From: Acidimicrobiia bacterium
GTDB lineage: Bacteria; Actinomycetota; Acidimicrobiia; Spongiisociales; JAENVV01
Assembly (NCBI GenBank): GCA_020352575.1
Contig: CP070681.1
Coordinates: forward strand, 1,537,583-1,544,788
DNA length: 7,206 nucleotides
Direction of reading: 5' to 3'
A model generated the notes under the pieces. That model had not been told where the DNA came from and ran no database searches. It saw only the letters and a program-made list of their open reading frames with translations. The position numbers were made by a program, and so were the translations under genes. Shown in pieces: positions 1 to 6,720 of the stretch (the stretch's first letter is position 1; each line of letters begins with the position of its first letter).

Positions 1-2031
<2,031 letters not shown>

Positions 2032-2035
2032 CGCA

Positions 2036-2044
2036 CCCTTCCTT
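2036..2044 (-). promoter_or_regulatory. Ribosome binding site of nrdJ
   Basis: On the minus strand AAGGAAGGG precedes the ATG at 2031. The GGAAGG core (2042-2037) is 5 nt from the start codon. It decides the start, because the frame remains open upstream to a stop at 2241-2239 and offers only weaker GTG alternatives. Confidence 0.75.
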
Positions 2045-2105
2045 CTCTCCCGACGGTGCCACCCGTCCACAACCTCCGGCCCCAGGTGGGCCTTTCCTGC
2101 AGTGC

Positions 2106-2123
2106 CGACTCCCCCCGGAGTCG
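2106..2123 (-). other. Leader hairpin 2 of nrdJ (7-bp stem)
   Basis: CGACTCC at 2106-2112 pairs perfectly with GGAGTCG at 2117-2123 around a 4-base loop. It lies in the predicted 5' leader of nrdJ, immediately downstream of the larger hairpin at 2128-2156, about 60 nt before the ribosome site. There is no U-run after it, so a classic intrinsic terminator is not indicated. Its role is unknown. Confidence 0.6.
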
Positions 2124-2127
2124 AATC

Positions 2128-2156
2128 GGCGCCGCGGACCCAAGGTCCACGGCGCC
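2128..2156 (-). other. Leader hairpin 1 of nrdJ (13-bp stem)
   Basis: The arms 2128-2140 and 2144-2156 form a 13-bp GC-rich stem with a 3-base loop. In RNA transcribed from the minus strand the single non-Watson-Crick position is a G-U wobble, so the stem is continuous. In plus-strand RNA the same position would be an A-C mismatch. This asymmetry suggests that it acts in the nrdJ transcript. It could be an mRNA-stability element, a pause or attenuation site, or half of a structured leader with the adjacent hairpin. Confidence 0.65.
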
Positions 2157-2174
2157 GGGGAATCACTGCCGCAA

Positions 2175-2190
2175 CCACAAGATGTTGTGG
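2175..2190. promoter_or_regulatory. NrdR box 1 (promoter-distal)
   Basis: CCACAAGATGTTGTGG is a 16-bp palindrome with arms CCACAA/TTGTGG. It matches the known NrdR consensus acaCwAtATaTwGtgt at 12 of 16 positions, including the central AT and the core C, A, T and G. It lies about 35-50 nt downstream of the predicted nrdJ transcription start. NrdR is the zinc/ATP-cone repressor of ribonucleotide reductase genes in bacteria; its gene is not in this window. Confidence 0.8.
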
Positions 2191-2206
2191 TCTGCTGCTT
2201 TCACAG

Positions 2207-2222
2207 CCACTACATCTGGTGG
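2207..2222. promoter_or_regulatory. NrdR box 2 (promoter-proximal)
   Basis: CCACTACATCTGGTGG is a 16-bp imperfect palindrome matching the NrdR consensus at 11 of 16 positions. It starts 32 bp from box 1 (16 bp between them), so both boxes lie on the same helix face, which is the usual paired arrangement bound cooperatively by NrdR. It begins a few bases downstream of the predicted nrdJ start site, where binding would block initiation or promoter escape. Confidence 0.8.
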
Positions 2223-2231
2223 AGTACCAGC

Positions 2232-2260
2232 ACTGTAATTACGTCGTTGTGACCTGTCAA
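2232..2260 (-). promoter_or_regulatory. Sigma70-type promoter of nrdJ
   Basis: Reading the minus strand, a perfect -35 TTGACA (2260-2255) is followed after 17 bp by TACAGT (2237-2232), four of six bases of the -10 consensus. The start site would fall near 2225, leaving a leader of roughly 190 nt and placing the NrdR boxes just downstream. The perfect -35, the ideal spacing and the fit with the boxes make this more than a chance match. Confidence 0.75.
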
Positions 2261-2330
2261 CGTTTCCCCGAAACGGGGCTCCGAACGGGCCAAAACGGGC
2301 GCGCGGGACACCGGGATCGGCGTCGCCACC

Positions 2331-2350
2331 GGGGAAGTGAGGGGAAGTGG
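2331..2350. repeat. Tandem 10-bp direct repeat
   Basis: GGGGAAGTGA (2331-2340) is followed directly by GGGGAAGTGG (2341-2350), identical in nine of ten bases. The period is about one helical turn. It lies between the two divergent promoters and about 70 bp upstream of the PadR -35. It could be a regulator site; no known binding protein is recognised. Confidence 0.6.
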
Positions 2351-2419
2351 TCGGCACCATATCGCCAGTCGACGAGTCCGCGGAAACCGAGCGTGGGGCG
2401 GGTTTTCGCGCCCTCGCAC

Positions 2420-2448
2420 TTGACACCTAACGTCTCTATGCATAGATT
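2420..2448 (+). promoter_or_regulatory. Promoter of the PadR/HAAS operon, probably giving a leaderless mRNA
   Basis: TTGACA (2420-2425) is separated by 17 bp from TAGATT (2443-2448), four of six bases of the -10 consensus. Transcription should start at about 2455-2457, essentially at the A of the ATG at 2457. No Shine-Dalgarno sequence precedes that ATG. Leaderless transcripts are common in actinobacteria. Confidence 0.75.
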
Positions 2449-2456
2449 CACTAGGT
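2425..2456. promoter_or_regulatory. 32-bp dyad operator, probable PadR autorepression site
   Basis: A perfect 12-bp palindrome, TCTATGCATAGA (2435-2446), is flanked at equal distances by ACCTA (2425-2429) and its complement TAGGT (2452-2456). Both inverted repeats share the same centre, between 2440 and 2441, and 12 of the 16 base pairs of the dyad are symmetrical. It spans from the end of the -35 through the -10 up to the start codon, so a bound dimer would shut off the promoter. PadR-family proteins usually repress their own operon from such sites, and the TATGCA half resembles the site of the relative AphA. The assignment to the adjacent regulator is inference. Confidence 0.7.
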
Positions 2457-2798
2457 ATGAGTCAGCAGGCGTTGAAAGGGCACCTCGACATGCTCGTCCT
2501 CGCAGTCCTCGCGGACGGCCCCAAACACGGGTACGCCGTCATCGATGCGTTGCGGGACCGGAGCGACGAAGCCTTCGACCTCCCGGAGGGCACCGTGTAC
2601 CCGGCGCTCCACCGGTTGGAGAGGGCAGGCCTCCTCCGGAGCGAGTGGAGCGAGGTGCAAGGACGTCGGAGGAGGACCTACCACCTCACCGACGCCGGGA
2701 CGACCGGCCTCGCCACGCGCGCGGCGGAGTGGCAGCGGTTCGTGGCCTCGGTGGGGGATGTGATCGGGAGGAGCGGCCCATGGCCGGCCTCCGCCTGA
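2457..2798 (+). CDS. PadR family transcriptional regulator
   Basis: A 113-residue DNA-binding protein of the short PadR subfamily. The winged helix covers about residues 8-81: helix region LDMLVLAVLADGPKHGYAV, the recognition helix with the family hallmark GTVYPALHRLE (45-55), then a basic wing (GRRRRTYHLTDAG, 69-81). A short C-terminal helix that normally serves dimerisation follows. Length is typical for PadR proteins encoded next to a HAAS-domain membrane protein. The ATG at 2457 is chosen because the protein begins right before the conserved helix and because the promoter predicts a leaderless message. The last 19 bp overlap the next gene, so the two are translationally coupled. It probably represses its own operon through the dyad at 2425-2456. 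The ligand or signal is unknown. Family assignment is secure; target and signal are inferred. Confidence 0.93.
   Translation: MSQQALKGHLDMLVLAVLADGPKHGYAVIDALRDRSDEAFDLPEGTVYPALHRLERAGLLRSEWSEVQGRRRRTYHLTDAGTTGLATRAAEWQRFVASVGDVIGRSGPWPASA
2766..2773 (+). promoter_or_regulatory. Ribosome binding site of the HAAS-domain gene, inside the PadR gene
   Basis: GGGAGGAG lies 6 nt before the ATG at 2780, within the coding end of the PadR gene. It fixes the start of the membrane protein, since the same frame is open far upstream (to before 2000) without being coding. Confidence 0.8.
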
Positions 2799-3613
2799 TC
2801 GACGACTACCTCGCGGCACTCGCCGCCGAGCTCCGCGGCCATCCCACAGCCGACGACGCGATCGACGAAGCCGCCGACCACCTCCACTCAGCGGTGGAGC
2901 GGCACCTCGATCGGGGCGCGTCGTTCCAGGACGCCCAACGACGCGCGATCGCGTCCTTCGGCGGACCGGCGGCGATCGGCCATGAGGTCCTCTCGGCACA
3001 ACACGAAGGAGCCCGCGTGCCCACCAGACTCAGCATCACCTGTGGCCGGATCGGCCTCGTCGCCGTCCTCGCAGCCGCAGGCGCCGTGACCTCGTTCGAG
3101 GTCTCCCGTCGCTACTACGAGGTGCTCTTCCGCCCCGAGGAAGCACGGCCGTGGGAGACGATCGGCTACGTCCTCCTCGCCGTCTCGCTCATCGCCGTGG
3201 CCGCTTTCGGACTCGGCCTCGCCGAGCGACTCGGTCAACGCGGGACCGGCCGGGGCCAGGCGGCCTTCACCCTCGTCGCCGTCGGGGCCGGGATCGGGAT
3301 CGTCGTGCCATGGGCGGTTCCCGCCTGGGCCACACTGGTCGTTGCGGGGTTCGCCGTCCTCCTCTCCGACGCCCGCCACCGCGCCGAGGTCGGGTGGCAC
3401 GCATGGCTCGGACTCATCGGCGGCGTCGGGTTGCTGACCGGGACCGCGTGGACCTTCATCCACGAGGCACTCCGTCCCACCTACCCGGGCACGGCGGTGG
3501 GAGAGCGGTTGCTGCTCGGCGGGTTCCTCCTCATCACGCTCGCCACCAGCCTCGGTGCTGCCCGCCTTGCAGGCGAACGTGCGGCACTGCCGGAGGCCGC
3601 AGTCCTCGACTGA
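2780..3613 (+). CDS. HAAS/DUF1700-like signalling domain fused to a six-helix membrane protein
   Basis: A 277-residue integral membrane protein of unknown function. Residues about 7-75 are a soluble helical domain with the pattern of the HAAS/DUF1700 or permease-prefix family: DDYLAALAAELRG, then an acidic helix ending in DHLHSAVE, then AQRRAIASFGGPAAIGHEV. Such domains are repeatedly encoded next to PadR regulators and are thought to act with them in signalling. Six hydrophobic segments follow at about 87-107, 127-148, 161-180, 182-196, 208-228 and 243-264. The gene overlaps the PadR gene by 19 bp and has its own strong ribosome site at 2766-2773. I infer a membrane partner that senses envelope stress or modulates the PadR protein. 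No catalytic or transport motif is visible. The open frame upstream of 2780 runs through the intergenic region and the PadR gene and is not coding. Confidence 0.87.
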   Translation: MAGLRLIDDYLAALAAELRGHPTADDAIDEAADHLHSAVERHLDRGASFQDAQRRAIASFGGPAAIGHEVLSAQHEGARVPTRLSITCGRIGLVAVLAAAGAVTSFEVSRRYYEVLFRPEEARPWETIGYVLLAVSLIAVAAFGLGLAERLGQRGTGRGQAAFTLVAVGAGIGIVVPWAVPAWATLVVAGFAVLLSDARHRAEVGWHAWLGLIGGVGLLTGTAWTFIHEALRPTYPGTAVGERLLLGGFLLITLATSLGAARLAGERAALPEAAVLD

Positions 3614-3632
3614 TCGCACTGCGACTCATGCG

Positions 3633-3656
3633 CGACGGGGCCCTCGGGCCCCGTCG
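3633..3656. terminator. GC-rich hairpin, probable bidirectional terminator between convergent genes
   Basis: GACGGGGCCC (3634-3643) and GGGCCCCGTC (3646-3655) are perfect complements, with one further C-G pair outside (3633/3656). The nominal 2-base loop would open to a larger loop in RNA. It starts 20 bp after the stop of the HAAS gene and about 65 bp beyond the stop of the convergent peptidase gene. There is no T-run on either side, which is common for terminators in high-G+C actinobacteria. I see nothing else in the rest of 3614-3722. Confidence 0.65.
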
Positions 3657-3722
3657 TCGCGTCAGGGCAACGCGGCCTCCACGGCTGCGCCGAGAGCACG
3701 ACGGCGAGCGCCGCGCAACGCC

Positions 3723-5807
3723 TCACGCCTCTCCTTGCCGCCGCGCCCCCAGCGCCTGCAGGCCCAGCAGGAGGCCGGCCGCTCCGAGCAGGCCGAGGGC
3801 CCCGATGAGCACACCCTGTGGAAGGCCCGGCTCCTCCTGCCCGGGTGCGGCGACCGGCATGGTGGTCGTCGGCGGTTGCGTGGTGACGATGGTCGTCGTC
3901 GTGGTGGTGGGAATACCCACCGTCCCCAATTCGATCTCGGTCGCGCCAACGACGAACGCCGCCGTCGGGGTCTCCCCGAGCTGGAGCGTGATGCCCTCGC
4001 ACACGACCTCGTCCTCGCCGTCCCGGGGGATCCAGGCACAGGCTGCGTCCTCTCCGGCAATCGCGATGCCAATCACCTCGGGTGGATCGAGTCGCGCATC
4101 GGCCGTGCCGGTGCACACGACACGCACGCCACCGGCCACCTCATCGGAGTCGCAGACACCCTCGACCAGTCCGCCGTGGAGCGACGGGTCGAACGTTGCC
4201 CTGCCGGACCAGAGCGCCAGCACCTCCTCGACCCGCCGGCGGTTCACCGAACCGAAGACGGGCGACTCCTCGTTCATGAGGCCACCCAGGGTTGGCCGGT
4301 AGGCCGCCACTGACTCGCCCCCAAAGCATCCGCCCTGGACCACGTCCGTCGTGAAGTTGGCCTCGCTCGGGAACTCACCCGGCCAGGTGCCCGCTGCTTG
4401 CTCTGCCGCCTTCCAGACCTCGTACATCGGGTCGACCTCCCCGATGAGGTCCCCCCACCAGTCAGAGGCCGCCGCCGTGGACGGCGCGCAGTTGGGATAG
4501 CCGATCGTCGGGAAGTCACCCCCGAACTGGGGGTACTCGTCGGCAAGGCCAAAGAGCAGGTGCCCGATCTCGTGCGAGAACGTGTCGGCTGGCAGGTACC
4601 CGTCGAAGCGGTACGGCATGGTGGTGGAGCCGAACCGGATCTCGTCGATGGGAGGGATGTCCGTGGGCTCCTCCGACCGGAAGCTCGGCCACTCGGCCGT
4701 CGCCCGGATCGACGAGAAGGCGAGGTCACGGCTGAGGATCACCACGGCCACGTCGGTGCCGAGGCCGAGCGCCGAGAGGTCGATGCCGAGGTCGATCGTC
4801 GGGCTGATATGGAAGGCGCGGGCCGACACGCCGACGGGCAGGTACCAGAGGTTGAAGCGATCCTGCTGTCCCCGGAGGGGATCGATTGCGAACGGGCCCC
4901 ATGCGAGGTCCACCGGGTCCTCGCCCTCGCCTGCGATCCCCTCGAGCCCGAGCGCGACCGGAGCACCGTCGAACGAAAGCAGGGCGCGGGCGGTCTCCAC
5001 GAAGCCATCGAGGTCACCGTGCCAACCGGACCCGACGAAGAGGAGGTCGATCCGCTCGGCACCGGCGAGGTTGTGGCCGGGGAACAGCGGCTCCACCACC
5101 GGCTCCACGACCTGGACCACCTGGCGGAACCCTTCCCGGGCGCACCCTCCCGCCGGGTCGACGAGGCAGGGTGTGACGGTCCACCTGCCGGCCCCGGGGA
5201 ACACCACCACGGCCACGCCGTCCTCCTCGCCAGCCCCCAATGCCGGCACCTCCTCGACCACCTCGTCGGACCCCTCCCGGCGGAGGAGGAGCGTCGCCTC
5301 GTCATCGGCGGCCAACAGGAAGGAGCGGAAGACCTCGAACGTGCGCGGCGCGCCGACGAAGGCAACCGGGGGACGGCCGAACCAACTCACGAACCCGAGT
5401 ACGCCGTCGTTGGTCCGGTCGACCTCCACCGTGGCCCGGGGGCGCTCGACGTCGAGGTCCAACCAGACGCCTTGCGTGCCCTCCTGCCAGCCACCGAGGA
5501 GGTCGGGGCAGACGAGTTCGTCGTCTTCCACGACACACTCCGATCGGGCGTAGGTGTCGTCGAAGAACGGCCCACCCACGACGGCGACGATGCCCCAATC
5601 GGGGGCCAGGTCGCCCGGCTCGAGCAGCGGGAACCGACATGTGGTGAGCTCGAGCGCGCCCACCACGTCGGGCGAACACGCACCGTAGAGCACCTCGGAC
5701 GGATGGTCGATGACGCCGTTGCCCACCCACGGATCATCGACCTGGGCGGCAGCCGGGAGCGGCCCGAGGAAGGAGAGGACGACCAGCAGGGTGAGGAGCC
5801 GCGTCAC
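3723..5807 (-). CDS. Secreted, membrane-anchored zinc metallopeptidase resembling family M64 (IgA peptidase-like)
   Basis: A 694-residue extracytoplasmic protein. It starts at GTG 5807 with a signal peptide (basic MTR, hydrophobic 4-17, likely cleavage near AAAQ, 19-22). The N-terminal part to about 240 is beta-rich and unassigned. The catalytic region begins about 250 with RIDLLFVGSGWH, continues with FNLWYLPV (318-325), and reaches the zinc site HEIGHLLFGLADEY (412-425): H412, E413, H416 and D423 as probable third ligand. YPNC (437-440) and GGLMNEESPVFG (508-519) downstream also fit M64 proteins. The C terminus has a Thr/Pro linker (633-649), a membrane segment (666-687) and a short basic tail. 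Twelve cysteines suggest disulfides. Substrate unknown; the IgA name comes from a distant founder and should not be transferred. It follows the heliorhodopsin gene by 51 bp. The ribosome site is poor: a GGGGGAG lies 15 nt upstream, inside a hairpin. Confidence 0.85.
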   Translation of the reverse strand: MTRLLTLLVVLSFLGPLPAAAQVDDPWVGNGVIDHPSEVLYGACSPDVVGALELTTCRFPLLEPGDLAPDWGIVAVVGGPFFDDTYARSECVVEDDELVCPDLLGGWQEGTQGVWLDLDVERPRATVEVDRTNDGVLGFVSWFGRPPVAFVGAPRTFEVFRSFLLAADDEATLLLRREGSDEVVEEVPALGAGEEDGVAVVVFPGAGRWTVTPCLVDPAGGCAREGFRQVVQVVEPVVEPLFPGHNLAGAERIDLLFVGSGWHGDLDGFVETARALLSFDGAPVALGLEGIAGEGEDPVDLAWGPFAIDPLRGQQDRFNLWYLPVGVSARAFHISPTIDLGIDLSALGLGTDVAVVILSRDLAFSSIRATAEWPSFRSEEPTDIPPIDEIRFGSTTMPYRFDGYLPADTFSHEIGHLLFGLADEYPQFGGDFPTIGYPNCAPSTAAASDWWGDLIGEVDPMYEVWKAAEQAAGTWPGEFPSEANFTTDVVQGGCFGGESVAAYRPTLGGLMNEESPVFGSVNRRRVEEVLALWSGRATFDPSLHGGLVEGVCDSDEVAGGVRVVCTGTADARLDPPEVIGIAIAGEDAACAWIPRDGEDEVVCEGITLQLGETPTAAFVVGATEIELGTVGIPTTTTTTIVTTQPPTTTMPVAAPGQEEPGLPQGVLIGALGLLGAAGLLLGLQALGARRQGEA

Positions 5808-5823
5808 CCGGCGATCGTAGAGC

Positions 5824-5851
5824 TCCCCCGGGCCGCGTCCGACCCGGGGGA
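5824..5851 (-). terminator. Hairpin between the heliorhodopsin and peptidase genes
   Basis: TCCCCCGGG (5824-5832) pairs perfectly with CCCGGGGGA (5843-5851) around a 10-base loop. It begins 7 bp after the heliorhodopsin stop codon on the minus strand. No U-run follows. It may terminate or attenuate the upstream transcript. It also contains most of the only Shine-Dalgarno-like sequence before the peptidase start (GGGGGAG, 5829-5823), so it could limit translation of that gene. Confidence 0.5.
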
Positions 5852-5858
5852 CCGAGGA

Positions 5859-6632
5859 CTATCCGGCGAGCGTCCCCCCGAACACCTGCCATGCAAGCGC
5901 CGACTTGGCGACGAGGCTCAGCGTGACGTAGGTCATCTCGCCGACGGCGTAGTTGCGCCACTTCCCGATCTGCTTCTGCTGGAGCACCATCACGATGGCG
6001 AACGAATTGAAGAAGAGGAACAGCGAGATGAAGATCCCGATCACGAAGTCGGGCACCACGCTGTCGAACCCGGGGCTGATGAGGTACCAGCCGATGGCGA
6101 GCCACGGCACGATGCCCGCGAGGCAGCCGAACCAGTAGGACGTGAGGCTGTTGCCCTCGCCGGGGGTCTCGTACTTCTCCTGCAGGAGGCCGAAGAGGAT
6201 CATTGCGGCATTCGCACCCGCGATGGGGATGAGCGCAGCGATGTCGATGATCCCGGTGAGCAGGGCGATGAGCACCACCATGAGCGTCGAGGAGAAGGCG
6301 TACTCCACCCAGCGGTAGTAGTTCCGGCCCTCCTTGAGGCCCTGGGTGTACCGACCCCACACGCCGGGGCTCACGATCGTGAAGTGGGCGAGCGCCGACA
6401 TGAAGAGGAACGCCGCTGCGCCCCAAGCAATCGAGAACTCGAACACGAGGTCCTGCTGGAAGGCGAATGCCCCGGGGGGGCCCGTCGGGTAGGACGCGAC
6501 CACCGGGAGGGAGAAGTCGGTGGCCAGGATGAGCACCACGATGCCCTGGAGCAGGTGGAGCGCACCGGCGACGGTGTTGTAGAGGCGCAGCCGCTTCGGG
6601 ATCTGCACCGGAGGGTCGAGTTCTCGCTTCAT
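5859..6632 (-). CDS. Heliorhodopsin (retinal-binding light sensor)
   Basis: A 257-residue, seven-helix membrane protein that should bind retinal and respond to light. Heliorhodopsins are distant relatives of type I rhodopsins with inverted topology (N terminus inside), a slow photocycle and, for most members, no ion pumping. Family signatures seen: HLLQ with H26; GPPG in the A-B loop (51-54); SALAHF with H83; RWVEY with counterion E110; MILFGLLQEKY (144-154); YWFGCLAGIVPW (166-177); ISLFLFFNSFA (202-212); and LSLVAKSALAWQ with the retinal Schiff-base lysine K243. These correspond to H23, H80, E107 and K241 of the founding protein 48C12 (numbers from memory). Length matches the family's roughly 250 residues, so it is complete. 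ATG 6632 is chosen over an ATG at 6722, whose 30 extra residues have no counterpart. No retinal-synthesis gene is in the window. Confidence 0.97.
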   Translation of the reverse strand: MKRELDPPVQIPKRLRLYNTVAGALHLLQGIVVLILATDFSLPVVASYPTGPPGAFAFQQDLVFEFSIAWGAAAFLFMSALAHFTIVSPGVWGRYTQGLKEGRNYYRWVEYAFSSTLMVVLIALLTGIIDIAALIPIAGANAAMILFGLLQEKYETPGEGNSLTSYWFGCLAGIVPWLAIGWYLISPGFDSVVPDFVIGIFISLFLFFNSFAIVMVLQQKQIGKWRNYAVGEMTYVTLSLVAKSALAWQVFGGTLAG

Positions 6633-6640
6633 GTCCCCTA

Positions 6641-6669
6641 TTCGTAGCCGACACGGCGTCGGATCACCA
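6641..6669 (-). promoter_or_regulatory. Possible heliorhodopsin promoter
   Basis: On the minus strand TACGAA (6646-6641, followed by T) could be a -10, with TGGTGA (6669-6664) as a weak -35 at 17-bp spacing. Transcription would start only a few bases before the ATG at 6632. That fits the AGGGGA at 6639-6634, which is too close to the ATG for a normal ribosome site. The spacer contains a small inverted repeat, CCGAC/GTCGG (6648-6652/6658-6662), a possible operator. Weak matches, tentative. Confidence 0.3.
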
Positions 6670-6711
6670 GCCCATTCCCCGTGCGGTAGGTTCGGCGGGC
6701 CGATCGGAGAC

Positions 6712-6717
6712 GGAGGA
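6712..6717 (+). promoter_or_regulatory. Ribosome binding site of the acyl-CoA dehydrogenase gene
   Basis: GGAGGA lies 3 nt before the ATG at 6721 (4 nt counting from the GGAGG core), a strong site that fixes this start. Confidence 0.75.
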
Positions 6718-6720
6718 ACC

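Larger units (their letters stand above)
2032..2456. other. 425-bp divergent intergenic control region between nrdJ and the PadR gene
   Basis: No convincing gene lies here. Read from the nrdJ side it contains the ribosome site (2036-2044), two leader hairpins (2106-2123 and 2128-2156), two NrdR boxes (2175-2190 and 2207-2222) and the nrdJ promoter (2232-2260). The middle part holds three AACGGG words (2272, 2284, 2294) and a 10-bp tandem repeat (2331-2350). The right end carries the PadR promoter and operator (2420-2456). I looked for a cobalamin riboswitch, which some actinobacterial nrdJ leaders have, and saw no B12 box (GCCACTG) on the nrdJ transcript strand. Confidence 0.8.

Noticed and set aside
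2206..2212. Possible B12-box-like GCCACTA near nrdJ
   Set aside because: It is on the plus strand, opposite to the nrdJ transcript, differs from GCCACTG, and is part of the NrdR box at 2207-2222. No other cobalamin riboswitch elements are visible.
3725..3820. LPQG before the C-terminal hydrophobic segment of the peptidase as a sortase signal
   Set aside because: The motif lacks the Thr-Gly of LPxTG. The hydrophobic segment plus basic tail is better read as a plain transmembrane anchor, though an unusual sortase class cannot be excluded.
4398..6647. Very long plus-strand open frame (749 codons) opposite the peptidase and heliorhodopsin genes
   Set aside because: Its product is charged, repetitive and lacks recognisable motifs. 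The minus strand encodes two clear proteins with signal peptide, zinc site and retinal lysine, so this is an antisense shadow.
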